Positions 43,490 to 55,745 of a DNA stretch of 64,000 nucleotides are shown here, in pieces. The notes under the pieces are model-generated. The model searched no databases and was not told the origin of the DNA. It saw nothing but the letters and a program-made list of their open reading frames with translations. The translations under genes were made by a program, and so were the position numbers. The stretch's first letter is position 1; every line of letters starts with the position of its first letter. The stretch comes from Myotis daubentonii (Eukaryota; Chordata; Mammalia; Chiroptera; Vespertilionidae): contig NC_081851.1 of assembly GCF_963259705.1 (NCBI RefSeq), forward strand, positions 59,542,855 to 59,606,854, written 5' to 3'.

Positions 43490-45104
43490 AAAAATGTGTG
43501 CATTGCAATTCTGACTTCGTTGACATGGTTTATTATTTGACTAAGTGAATAAATAAATGGCTATATGTGTATATTTAAACCTGATGTGATGCTGATTTTT
43601 TAAACAAACAAAAAAGTTCAATTATTTCTTGGAAGCAAATCATAATAGAATCAACCAAACAGCAAAAATATTCATTCATTTGCATCTTTGCATTAGTAAA
43701 AAAAATTGCATTTTATGTAAATAGAGGAAAAAGTCATATGTTCAGAGTAGAAAACCTATGTACTCTCTGTTAATGATACATTTGGATTGAAATGTTTTTC
43801 AGCAGATTCACCTTAATTAGCAGCCATAATTTTTTAAAACCTTCATAAATGTGAAAATTATAAACATAGAGTTTTAATTCTGGGTATCTGATAAAAGCAG
43901 GCACTCTTTCCTAAGAAATCTACTATGAATTCGAAACTACAAATGTAGCCTGATTGATATTTATCCATCAACCTACTTTAAAATTTTTAATATTTTTTTA
44001 AAACACATTTAAAATGTTCATCTAGTGGACCAAAATGTTGAATTATAAATTATTCTTTTTGTGTAATAATTACAAAATAAGATATTTAGTCATCAGTAGA
44101 GCATTACTGGTATGAAATACATCCCAGCATTAAATATCAGTTATTTAATATACATTTGCAAACATCCTCATGTTTATTTATTCCCAGGAGCTCATGGAGG
44201 GTAGAAAAGGTAATAAAAAGAGTGATTGAATAGATTTGGCAGCTCTCATTCTTCCCATCAGTCTAAATCTTTAATTATCTTAATTCAGAAGTTTTCTTCT
44301 TTCAAAAGTCTTGTGGTAAACATTTTGTCAGGTTCTCAAAACAACTCCTAGATTTCTCCTGGGAAGAGAAGGGGAAGGGTAACAGCAGGTATCTTGCAGA
44401 TTCTATCTCCATGACAGATTTTGTCTGTTATATTCATTGATATAATCCAAAAATATTATCCTAGCCCTTTGCTCTTGCGTGCTTTTAATTAGACTCCACT
44501 TTGCAAGCAAAATGGTGGGCTGGAATGGCAGTAAATGCAATGAAATTAGGTGATGGGTTTACAGACATTTAAGTAATGTCTTTTAGGAGGTGATGAAAGT
44601 TGCTGTCTCTATTTTGAGTGTTGAACTACTGATTGGGATGACTCAAATCAGCCTAACTCATAGTACTTCAGTGTAATGTGTGCATTTCTAGAAACAGTGA
44701 CATTGGAATGCCAAGGAAAATGTCCATCGATCATCTGATCCAAAATGCCCTTTTCTAAACTGAGAGGGGTCATTCCATTTAATTAGTGTCAATTCCAATT
44801 ATACCTTTCTTTCCTTCTAGCAGCTTTGCTGCTTTATGTTCAGTCAGCTTTGAAGAATAGTCATTGTATTTCTTTCTATACCCTGTGTACATTAAACTAA
44901 CCATTTGAAAAGAGAAATGGGGAAAGAAATGGAGTTCTCTAGTCCAATGATGTATCTGGAAGCTGTTATCCTACAAAAGACATATAAAGTACTATTCTTT
45001 TCCAAGGACATGAGGAAGTCTATTTGAATGAAGATACGTGCCTTCTTTTCTTAAAGCGCAAATGTATTTTCTTCATTCTTGATCGATAGTGTTTAATATT
45101 GACC
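43490..45104. other. Unique AT-rich sequence
   Basis: No feature recognised. Confidence 0.4.
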
Positions 45105-45250
45105 AGACTCTCCATTCATTCCCTCTTTTCATTCATCTGATAATTTACTGAGTACCTACCATGTGCCAGGGGCAGGCATGGGGGGAAAAAAGGATAAATG
45201 CCAAATTTTCCTGCTCTATTGGAGATTTAATTGTAGTCAAAGAACGCGAT
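45105..45250 (+). repeat. L2/MIR-class relic
   Basis: 'ttactgagtacctaccatgt', 'gccaggggcaggcatgggg' and 'tggagatttaattgtagtc' follow the L2 3' region ('ttgagcacctactatgtgccaggc...'). Confidence 0.6.
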
Positions 45251-45319
45251 CATGTGTACAATAAATAATTAAATTACATCGTGTGTTAGGAGGTGCAACG
45301 TGCTTATGAAGCAAAGCAG

Positions 45320-46275
45320 AATGAAGAATCCCTGGGCAGGTCCTCCAGTATGATATCAAACAGGAGTGGTAGGAGAGTGGATATCTTTGTCTTGCTTTCT
45401 TTCTTAAAAGGAACACTTTCAATCCGTCATCATTAAGTATGTTGTTAGCTGTAGGCTTTTTACTGATACCATTTATCTTGTTAAGCAAGTATCCTTTTAT
45501 TCTTATTTTTCTAAAACTTTGTGTCATGAACAGATGCATTTATTATGCTAATTAATTTGTTACATTGCCTTTGCATTTCTGGGCTGCACCTCATTTACTT
45601 ATACATATAACTTGAAGGATTTCTGCATGTATGCTTATGAGTGATACTGGTCTGTTTCTCTTTTCTAGAAATATCTATTGTGATTTCAGTATCAGGTAGT
45701 CTTTATCCCTAAAAATAGTTGAGATGTCTTCACTCCGCTTCTATATTTCAGAAGTGATTGTGGAAAGTTGGTATCGTTTCTTCTTTAAATATTTGGTAGA
45801 GTTCCCCAGAGGAGCTATATGGATCCATAGTGTTTTGTTGTTGTTGTTGCAATATTTTAAATTATGAATTTAATTTCTTTAATAAGAATAAACTATTCAG
45901 GTTATCTATTCCTTCTTGAGTGACTTTTGGTGGTTGGTATCTTTCAAAGAATGTGATCATTTCATCTTAGTTGTCAAATCTATTGGCAGAAAGTTATTTG
46001 TAGTATTTCCTTATTTTCTTGTAATGTCTTCAATGACTATGGAATTATCATGTATTTCATTTATAATTTTTGTAATTTCTTTCTTTTCTTCCTTTTTCAT
46101 GTTCACCAGGCTAGAAGTTTCTTAATTCTTTTAATTTTTTCTCAAGGAATCAGCTTTTGATTTCAATATTTCTGTGTATTGCTTTTTATTTTAATCTTTC
46201 TTAATTATTTTCTTTTTTTCTCCTTGGTTTGCTATGAATTTCCCTTTTTTCAGCTGCTCCCAAGTATTCTTACTT
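45320..46275 (-). pseudogene. L1 ORF2 fragment, antisense relic
   Basis: The minus strand carries old L1 ORF2 from the endonuclease-RT linker into the reverse transcriptase. T-rich plus-strand landmarks are 'ctccagtatgatatcaaac', 'ggtatcgtttcttctttaaa', 'tttggtagagttccc' and 'ctcaaggaatcagcttttg'. Many stops and indels; no catalytic function remains. A Ves SINE inserted beside its upstream end. Confidence 0.8.
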
Positions 46276-46286
46276 TAACAATTTGC

Positions 46287-46490
46287 CTCGGCCAATGGCT
46301 CTGTGATTGAGAGTCAACCTATGAACTAGGAGATCATAGGTTGACCCTGGTCAGGGCACATCCCGTGTTGTGGGCTCGAACTCCAGGATGGGGCATGTAG
46401 TAGGCAACCGATCAGTGATTCTCATCATTGATGTTTCTATCTCTACCTCTCCCGTCCTCTCTGAGATCAATAAAAATATATTAAAAAAAA
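46287..46490 (+). mobile_element. Ves SINE
   Basis: Head 'ggccaatggctctgtgattg', 'gatcataggttgaccc', 'ggtcagggcacatcccgtg', CT-rich body and A-rich tail. Imperfect duplication 'ttaacaattt' / 'ttaacagttt' around it. Box regions diverged. Confidence 0.88.
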
Positions 46491-46500
46491 ATTAACAGTT

Positions 46501-47320
46501 TCTTCAAAAGTTATATCAGAATTCTTCTTACCCCTTCACCTGGTGCCCAGGGCCTTTTTTCCTGTGCTCTGCAACAGTCCAGTGACTGCTTGTATCCTAG
46601 AAGGGGCCTGTCTTTCCTTAGATTTTATCTTGGCAGTTGCTTGCTACTTCAGTTATCTCATGGGTTCAAGACAGTTATGATTTGGTAGTTTTTCTGGCTC
46701 TTTTTCTTATTGTTAGGATGGGAATGATGCTCATTTCAGCTAATCTATATGCCTAAGATATTTTATATATCATTTCTCATGTCTTTTTACTTGTTTTCCC
46801 TTAACTATGTCTCTTATAAAGAGAATGCACTAGGATTTTTTTTGTGTATGTGTGTGTGTCGAGAGCATATGCTTTCTACTCATAGAACATAAATATTAAC
46901 ATGTACTATAAATTCTAATATCGTTGGAGGATTTTTCTGCTTCATTAACAATTTTATTATCTAGGACAATTTATTTCTTTTAGGAAATAATTGTTTTGCC
47001 CTTTTTGGATACATCAACATTTTTGAAATATTGTTTTCTATTTTTAAAGCATCAATGTAACATTAAACTGTATTATTTAAATATTTTTTATTAAAATGTC
47101 AAACTAATATAAAACTTGAAACTTTATGACTTGTATCTTTAAGAAATGTCTCAGATTTGGGAGTAACATGGTGAATTTATTAATTTATCCCATTAAATAA
47201 CATATGCTTTTATTATATCTTGTGTTTCTTGATTAGAGTTTTTAATAACAGACAACATAATCTACTTAAGCTATTTTAACCACAGTAGAATTTTTTAGAT
47301 GTTTGTGCTGAGGCAAATAT
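46501..47320. other. T-rich sequence, probably old L1 remnants
   Basis: 'tttttctggctctttttct' and 'tattgttaggatgggaatga' recall old L1 sequence, but I cannot place it. No gene recognised. Confidence 0.3.
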
Positions 47321-47330
47321 TTATTTAAAG

Positions 47331-48291
47331 AACCTCAATAGACATTTCTCCAAAATGGACATATAGAAGGCCAAAAGGCATATGAAAAAGTGCATAAAGG
47401 CACAGGTCATCCAAGAGATGCAAATCAAAATGCCAATGAGGTACCATCTCACACCTGTCAGAATGGCTATCATCAACAAATCAACAAACGACAAGTATTG
47501 GCAAGGGTGTGTAGAAAAAGGAACTCTCGTGCACTGCTGATGGGAATGCAGACTGGTGCAGCCACTGTGAAAAAAAGTTTTGATTTTCCTCAAAAAATTA
47601 AAAATGGAACTCCCATTTGACCCAGTGATCCCACTTCTAGAAATATATCCCAAGGACTCAGAAACACCCATCGGGAAGACTATATGCACCCCTATGTTCA
47701 TAGCAGCACAAATTACAGTAGCTAAGATTTGGAAACAGCCTGAGTGCCCATCAGCAGATGAGTGGATTAAAAAACTGTGGTACATCTACACAATGGAATA
47801 CTATGCAGCTATAAAAAAGAAAGAACTCTAACATTTGCAACGGCATGGATGGACCTAGAGAGCATTATGCTAAGTGAAATAAGCCAGTCAGAGAAAGATA
47901 ACTTATCACATGATCTCACTCATATGTGGAATCTAATGACCAACATAAACCGATGAACAAAAATAGACCCAAAGATATAGAAACACCAAACGGACTGTCA
48001 AACCTCAGGGGGAAGGCAGGGGAGGGTGGAGCAGAGGAAGAGATCCACCAATGAACTCATATGCCTATATGTATAACCCTAGGACACAGACAGTGGGTGG
48101 TGAAAGCTTGGGGGTAAGGGGGAAGGGCAATGGGGGAAAAAGGAGGACATATGTAATATTTTCAACAATAAAGATTTCTTAAAAAATGGCATACTTCCAG
48201 ATCATGTTATTTGTGGATATAGTATAAAAATATGAGAACAATGTTAAATAAATACTTTAAAAAATAAATAGATTTCAGGCGTAAAAAAAAA
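47331..48291 (+). mobile_element. 5'-truncated L1 with probable 3' transduction
   Basis: 47331-47831 encodes the ORF2 C-terminus, readable at 47580-47831 with '[17 protein letters not shown]' before the stop and one or more frame shifts upstream. 47832-48181 is L1 3' UTR ending 'caataaagatttcttaaaaa'. A further 110 bp of unrelated sequence follows, ending in its own AATAAA (about 48263) and an A run (48283-48291). A 10-bp duplication 'ttatttaaag' flanks the whole unit (47321-47330 and 48292-48301). Confidence 0.8.
48182..48291 (+). other. Probable 3'-transduced segment
   Basis: Non-L1 sequence between the L1 poly-A tract and a second poly-A tract that has an AATAAA signal upstream, inside the target duplication. 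The usual explanation is read-through from the parent L1 into flanking DNA. Confidence 0.5.
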
Positions 48292-48667
48292 TTATTTAAA
48301 GGGATACAGAAACTGACTCTAGAATAAGCTTCCAGAAATAATGTCTGAAATGGGCTGCCAGTGAAGCTGCTTCAGCTCCACGTCCAGAAAGCTCTAGAGT
48401 CCAGTGCTTGGTACAGAACATAGCATCTCAGATTAGTTTTGCCCAGCAAGATAGAGACCTCAATCCTGTCCCAGTCCTTGTGTGGCAATGAATGTGACTA
48501 GTAAACCTAATCATGTCAGACCACGGTTTTTGGAGTCTTTCTGCTTTGAGTTTTATTTTTCTAGTTTCTGCTAGCAATAAAAGTTTGCCAAAAGACAACT
48601 GGGATAGATATTAGGCAAACCAGTGTTAAGAGCTGTCTCAAAAAATAAATTAAGAAACTTGCCTTCT

Positions 48668-48757
48668 CGGGGAATGTCAAGGGGTGCGGGGGCGGAAAGG
48701 AGACATATGTAATACCCTTTGTAATACTTTAAGCAATAAAACAAAATTTTTTTAAAA
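48668..48757 (+). mobile_element. 90-bp L1 tail insertion
   Basis: 'gcggaaaggagacatatgta' and 'aagcaataaaacaaaattt' are the last bases of an L1-type 3' UTR. Perfect 16-bp duplication 'aagaaacttgccttct' at 48652-48667 and 48758-48773. An extreme 5' truncation. Confidence 0.88.
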
Positions 48758-48773
48758 AAGAAACTTGCCTTCT

Positions 48774-51700
48774 TAGTAACAAAACCAAAATTTTAGCAGA
48801 ATAAAATAGCACATGAGTATACAATGTCATTTACTAGCCTTTCTTGAAAGTAGGTGTCGCCAAGAATGTGAGTTCTTGACAAGGGAATATATGAAAAAAT
48901 GTTGTATATACTTTCAGGATAACAGATGATAAAGATTCAGCCCATATAGTAGGGACCCCTTGTCCTTTTCTGTTTCTTCCTTTAATCAGTCCACACTACA
49001 GTTAGGGTGCCTGGGCTCCAGTAGCTACTGTGGGCCATGAGGTGATCCAGCACTCAGTTAAAATAGCAGAGCAGACATAATTGAACATGATTTTTGTTGA
49101 CACCATGAGATCTTCATACCACACTCTTGGCTTCTTACTTCTGGACTTTTTTATTTTTTAAAAAATTTTAGTTTGTTTCAGCTACTTTAATTTGGGGATT
49201 TTTACTCGTATAAGTCTATATTCACTCCTTAGTAATACGACCATCTTGTTCCAATCTTTTAAAACATTTTATAGGGCAAAAATATGTGTCAATGTCTCCC
49301 AATTTTCATTACTCTAAATTCGGAAGCAATAGTTGGATTTGGGGAGAGCTGTATCTATTTTCTAAAAAGCCTATCTTTTCATAGAAAGCAGATTTGTCAG
49401 TTAGTCTTAGATAATTTCACCACAAATCAGATTACCTATATTCTATTCCTAGCTCTGTCACTGAAGCTCCCTATATCCTTATATACCTGACTTTCCTGAC
49501 CTCTTCACAGTTTGCTCATCTGTAATGGATGGCATAAGCATATATATCTTATTTATCTTTAGTTCTTTTTTGTTTCTTTTATATTAAAGCAATTTCAGAC
49601 TTACAGAAATGATGCAAAATAGTAAAAACAGAAATATTCTTCCATATCCCTTTACTCAGATCACCATTTTTTAACATTTTGCCAAAATGGTTTTGTCAAT
49701 CTCCTTTACATATTTATGTGAATCTATTTGATTTAAATAAATATAATAGATATAAGTATTTTATGCATCGTTTGAGAATGTTACTTACATTCATGATTTC
49801 CACTTACCTATTTATACTTAATTGTATATTTCCTAAGGTACAGACCTTACTAGAATTTCATTAAAATCTACAGATTTTTAATGTTATTTTAACTACTATA
49901 AATAACACTTGAAATTTAAAGAACTTCTCAAAGTGTAAATTGTTTTTCTTAAGAAACTAGCCCAAAAGTATTTTATAAAACAGCTACATTTCAAAGGATA
50001 CTGTGGAACTTCATTTTTGTAGATTTGGAAATATCATACCTAGAATATATCTACATGAAAATCTATTGAGTCCCAATTCTTATTTTTATAAGTGTTAGAA
50101 TTAGATGTACAATTACCAGTAATCAAAAGAGAAAGTAATTCAGATGACTCAATAGGGAATGTATTTCATGCATCAAAGCAAGTCAATTAAGGTTAACTTG
50201 ATAAAATAAAGTAGTATTTAGTCATATTGTATAAAAGATCGATTAAAATAAAAGATGCTCACTTCTGCATTGCTGAGTTCTTTCTGCTCTATTGACAACA
50301 TGTCTTTATACATATTTAGTCACTTTAATGCATCAAATGTGTAGAGTATATTTAATACAGTATCCTTTTAAACAGAATATTGTCAATTGCACAGCATACT
50401 CATTTCTGGATAAGTCTTCAGAGAATGTGAAAAATTAACTAATGAAGAGAGAGATTTGTGTATGCTACTACTTTCCTCCCACCAGAGAGAAAACAGGCAG
50501 CCATGTTTGAGATGATGGGATAATGTTTGTTTGGAAGTCACATCTAAGGCAGGGCTACCAAAGCAGTGTCTCCAGAGACTAGTGAGTTTGTCTTAAGAAA
50601 CTGCTAAATGTTAGGCCATCACACTCGAATTTTTTTTAAAACACACCTAACAAATTCATCTGAACTGGAACAATAACTGACTTAGCTCTGGGGAGAAATC
50701 CATTCCAGCAGAGAAAGGAAATGCATACACACACCTCTTTACTGCCTCCAGGATGCCGAATTTCTCTGTGGCCTATTGTTCCCTTTTCAGTTGCCATAGT
50801 GAATGATAGCATGGATTGTTAAGGTTCTTAGAGAAAAGTTTCTTTCTTTTGAAAAGAAGCCTTGCCTCCAAAGAACAATGTTCTATACACAAAATGGTGC
50901 TTTGAATCACTCAGGATTTTGATCATTATGATTTCCTGGAGCATGCATGCAAAGCTCTTTTAATAATGATTTTTCAAAACTCCTTGGCTGATTTAATATT
51001 TATTACAAAATACATTGCAGAGGTATTATTCCTAACTATACAACTGTGCCAGTGTTTGCCCATCCCCTACGCTCCTTCTAAATATAATAATTAATTATAA
51101 ATATGATTTAGAAATTTTGCAGATGCTAGTTTGATGCCTAACAACCTGACCAAAGTATAATTTTATTTTATAGGTATTTTTTTCACAGTTTTTAATTATG
51201 TGATAGAGCTCTAGTTTTTGTTTTGCAACAAACGCATATACATGGCCTGATAGTGTTCCTTCTCTGTTATCTACTATTTTCGAAAAAGATACTAATGAGA
51301 TTTTTGTACTAGAGAATATATGGATAACAGAACCTAAACATTATTTCATAGTAGAGACTTCTGGGTAACTGCCTTTTCACATCAAACTAGAACCCTCAAT
51401 TTATTATTGGTAACTGGTCACCAAGAATAAAAACTATGATTCTTAGGCAACTTCTGAAGAGTGTGATTATATAACTAACCTATAACATATAAGGTGAGAG
51501 ATCCAATTTTGGGAATGTATCCTTGAAAGAAAAAGTGTGTCCTTTTTCCTTCCTTCAAGTCTGCTCTGGTAATATGAATATGTTAACCAAAGTACAATTT
51601 GGGACTGGAGGCCACGGGCTATGATATAGAAATTACAGAGAAGGAAGCTGAAAACACTTAAATCCCAGATAATATAAAATAAAATCTTAAACTCCTCCAT

Positions 51701-53059
51701 CTGGACTTAGCTTTTCTCTTTATGTGAAATAAAAATAAACTCATATATAACATAACCAATTTTATTTTTTATTTTGAGATAATTACAGTTTCATATAGAG
51801 TTGCACAAATTAATATAGAAAAATCTCATAAACCCTTCAGCAATTTCCCCCAAAGGTGACATAATCACCATCAGGAAATTTCAATTTTATGATGGGTCTC
51901 TGTTGCGAACCTATTTAGTGAATTAATTTTTGTTTGTGGAATGCACAACATTTAGATCTTTGTTATGCATTTAAGTCAAACATATGTCATAGCTAATATC
52001 TTCCCCGCTACAAATGATTACAAATAAAAACTATAATAAAAGTGTTGTCATTTAAAAATTCTAATTATTCTTGCATAAAAGTAAAGAATGATCATAGGTT
52101 GAAACCAAAGAGTGAATACAAAGCTTGTATTAAGCCCTCAAGTTGAAGCAGAGAAGGTCTGGGGTGGAGATGGGAAGGTGCCTGTCCAATAAATGATGCA
52201 AGTGGGTTTTTCTGCAAAGTAGGAGCTGAAGATGTGGCGTTTGGTTCTCAAAACATGGAGACTGGCTGTACTTTCAGTGAAAGGATGGACTAAAACAAAA
52301 TTAACCAGTGCAGGAGGGATGGCCAGGATGGAAGAAATGCTCTTAGGAATTCACAATCAACTGCCCGCCTTGAGGGTATATTCATAGGAAGTCATACTAC
52401 AAAAGCACCAGAAATTAACAAACTACTATCCACAGTCAGTCCGGATCCATTGGGAGCCTCGAAGTTATAAAAAATTCACATAAAAACATTTAAAAGCTAG
52501 GTCTAGGCTAGTGGTACCCCTCAGTCTTCTGGAAAAATTAAATGTATATTCCTTTAAACCAGGCTAACCAGGCTGCACAAAACTCTTTCCCAAACAAGAG
52601 CTCCCAATGCAAAAGTTCAAAGAACTTGCTGAATAGAAAAAGTTAACCCACCTGTTTAGATCACTCGGTAAGAACACCACCAAGTTCAACAGAACACTGG
52701 CTTTCAATGCTGTGGGGTAAATTGTAACTTACTAACACAGCAGCTAAAATTGCTACTGCAAATCTAAGTATAGTCTTCAGATAAAGGGGATTAGAGCTAT
52801 GATTTATCCTGCATTGTTCAGATCACATAAAGAATGTTGAGTTCCATTCTCAGTTTTGTAATATAATAAAGAAAGGGCTAATATAAAGTACATATAAAGA
52901 AGTAATCCAAGAAGCTATGTAATTTAATGAACATTACAGAACAGAAGAATAAGCAGAAACATTAAAATTGCCCTCACCTTAAAATGCTATCACATAGAAG
53001 AAAAAATAAGGCCTATTACAAAAAAGAAAATTCAAACAGCTGATAAGCATAGGAATCTA
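48774..53059. other. Unique AT-rich sequence
   Basis: A decayed MIR is likely near 49420-49550 (reverse order). No gene recognised. 52371-52434 resembles 53354-53420. Confidence 0.4.
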
Positions 53060-53470
53060 TGATCGACTTCAGTAATCACCAGGGACATACAAATTAAATA
53101 ACACTCATCATATTGGGCAACATTTTTAAATCTGATAGTACATATGTTGGAAGGATGTTGAAAAATAAAACTTTTATACACTGCTGGTGAGAGTGTAGAT
53201 TAAAATATTTACTTTAGATAATATTTGTCAATATCTAGTAAAATTTAGAATATATATATCATACTTTTGAGAAATTCTACTTTTGGGTATACATCCTATG
53301 GAAATAAATACACTTATATGTAAAATGATGTTTACTGGCTTTAGGAAAAAAATTGAGGGCATATCCATACGAAGTCATACTACGAAAGTACCAAAAATGA
53401 ACAAACTACTACTGCACAACAGCCTGGTCACATTTTATAACTATAAAGTTGAGTGAAAAAACAAGAAATA
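53060..53470 (+). repeat. Old L1 3' ORF2 relic
   Basis: 'gggacatacaaattaaataa', 'ttatacactgctggtgagag', 'tacttttgggtatacatcct' and 'gagtgaaaaaacaagaaata' follow the order of the L1 ORF2 C-terminus. Heavily diverged. Confidence 0.65.
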
Positions 53471-53769
53471 AAAATAGTAGAAGTAGAATTATTCCATTTA
53501 AATAAAGTTCAAAAACAGATGAAACTAGAACATACTGGGACGCACATAAGTGGTAAAATTACAAAGAAAGAGAAATTCTTACATGCCCAATCAGGGATCA
53601 TAATGACCTCTGCAAGAGGGGTGGCATGTTTTTGGAAGAGACACATACAAATCTTCAGGGCGATAACAGGGTTTTATTTTTTCCTTTTGAGTCCATAATG
53701 CAGTTTCTCCTTTATTATTACTACCTATCATGAAAATGGCTGTGTAAATGCCTGTTGTGACATAGGCCC

Positions 53770-54005
53770 TTGCAGCTGTCTCTTGAGTTAGGAGCTGCCT
53801 TTCAGAATAGAAGCTGCCCGCTGAGATAGTGGTTGCCTCACGTGATGGTGGCTACCTGTCCTGTACTGGCCGCCTGTCACAATAGTGTCTGCTCTGTGAT
53901 AATGGCTGCCTGTTGTGATAGTGGCCTCCTCTCGTGATAGTGGCTGTTCTTCATGACAGTGCCAGGCTGAGAAGCTGCCTCTGGAGATGGTAGCTGCCTC
54001 TAACT
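53770..54005 (-). repeat. Degenerate 19-bp minisatellite, about 12 units
   Basis: GCTGCCT-like anchors occur at 53774, 53794, 53813, 53832, 53851, 53870, 53887, 53905, 53924, 53943, 53974 and 53993, with intervals mostly 19 bp. The unit is about 'gatagtggctgcctstygt'. It yields a repetitive open frame (53788-54030 minus) that I do not regard as a gene. Confidence 0.8.
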
Positions 54006-54994
54006 CTGAGGTTTCTGAACAGAAACACAAGAGGCTTTGGAATGTTTAAATGGCTCTCAGTGGACTTTACCATGATGTGTGGGTTAATCTTTACTAAACC
54101 AAGCTGGGGGTGAGGCCCAGCATCAGTGGGTCTGAACGCCTCCCAGGCGGTTTCAGTGAGCAGTTGGGTTGGGCTCCTCTGCCGCCGATGAGGGTATTAT
54201 GTCCCGTCAGTGTTCTCTGTCCTCTGCGACCTTGTGAATTTTCATGTGTAGAGAGTGAAGTTAATTAAGCTTTTTATGCACATGTGGTATAGATAGCTGA
54301 GTGTTTTTCACATGACAGTACTGTTTCTAGTAAAAAATAACCAGAAGTCAGTCTGCCTAGAGGCATTTTGGAAATGGCAGAATTTCGTGTCATTCCCTTT
54401 GGGAGCTAAAACAGAAGCATGGAGGTGATCTATACCAAAAGCATTTGTTTTGACTTCTCCACACATACACCCCCCACCTGCCTCTGTGCTGAGAACAGCA
54501 CGTTCCGGGACACCTTTCAGAATCCTTTCACCTTACAGTGTGCCGCTGGGTCCCATGGACATGGCATTTATGAGGTGTCCAGAGAGAAGGAGAGAAACTG
54601 GCCCTGAAGAGGGCCAGCAGAGGAGAGAAACTCACTCTGCTGCCATAGAACTAGTAGATACTGATCTCTGACTTTGCCTCTGTACCGACCCAATAAGCCT
54701 GTGAGCGGAACTCAGAGCGGGATGAGGAGCGACAACACAAAGGCTATTCAAAGAGAAGCTACATCCCAGCAGTCCTGCAGTGAGAGCCCAAGTGTTTTGA
54801 GTATGGAGAGAGGAGTCAACAACAACAACAAAGAAGCACCATATTTAGTCAAAGGAAAATGTCAGGACGCCTTATCTGATAATCAAGGTTTTCCTACTAT
54901 TGGGCCCCAGCCTTCTTTTACAATCTTTTCCTTGCAGTTTAATATCCAGACAAATCAAGGCTACTTCATAGTCCCTGTAAGGGTGTATTATTTT
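54006..54994. other. Sequence of unknown type with a CpG-bearing patch
   Basis: 54140-54240 has several CpGs ('tgaacgcctcccaggcgg', 'ctgccgccgatgagg'), and the minus strand beside it reads 'agcttggtttagtaaag'. Together with the adjacent minisatellite this could be an LTR, but no ends were found. A 172-codon frame (54674-55192) starts here. Confidence 0.3.
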
Positions 54995-55370
54995 GTTTTA
55001 ATCATGCTGCTCTCACTGTCCGGGATTCCCCTTCTTCCCATGATTCAGGCTGAAAACCTTAGCTTTACTTCAAGTTCGGCCTCAGATGCCTTCATCCAAA
55101 CACTCAGAAGCCTCTCAGGCCTGCTCCACATGACAAGTACCATCTCTTTGTTTTCGGTATCCATGGCACTCTTTCTCCCGGTAGCTATTTAAGCCGAGCA
55201 CCTTCCTTTTGGCATGGTAGTTATATTTGAACACATCTATGGCTCTCCCTTACCTAGGTTCTGACAAGGTAGATTCTGAAACTGATTTATGTCTGTGGCT
55301 ATCTTAGTGCCTAACACAGTATCTTAACTCTTGTTAGGCACTGATAAAGTTTACCAATAAAAGGGAGATG
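54995..55370 (+). repeat. L2 relic
   Basis: 'catgattcaggctgaaaacc', 'ccatggcactctttctcccg', 'ctgatttatgtctgtggcta' and 'agtgcctaacacagtatct' fit the order of the L2 3' region. It overlaps the end of the 172-codon frame, which argues against that frame being a gene. Confidence 0.6.
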
Positions 55371-55534
55371 GAAATAAATTTATTTTTCAAAATGCATATT
55401 GTTCCCTTACAAGAAGGAAAATATTGATATTTGAAAGAGTAAAAGAAGTACCGAAAGCTTTTATGTTGCCTACAGGATAAATTGCTGATGTCCAACACAC
55501 ATCCATATACACATAGATAAAATAGTAAATTTAG

Positions 55535-55745
55535 TTAACATTTTTAAAGCTATCTCTTCTGTTCAGAGTGCCTTATATACAGTATAATTTTCAAACTTGA
55601 CAGTAACCCCACAAGTACTATTCTCTCTAGTTTAAAGGTAGGAAAACTGAAGCTCAGGGAAGTTAATACTCTAAGATTATAGGCCAATATAGGGTTTGAA
55701 ATTGCCTTGTTGATTCACAAACCCTTGCTCTTACCATTATGCTAC
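55535..55745 (+). repeat. MIR relic
   Basis: 'aaacttgacagtaacccca', 'gtttaaaggtaggaaaactg', 'aagctcagggaagttaat' and 'cttgctcttaccattatgct' follow MIR sense order. Confidence 0.72.

Noticed and set aside
47321..47785. 154-codon minus-strand frame
   Set aside because: Shadow of the sense L1 ORF2 end; no own features.
53788..54030. 80-codon repetitive minus-strand frame
   Set aside because: Encoded by the 19-bp minisatellite.
54674..55192. 172-codon frame, the longest outside the half-L1 and not on an obvious tandem repeat
   Set aside because: No recognisable domain, no typical exon borders, and its end overlaps an L2 relic.
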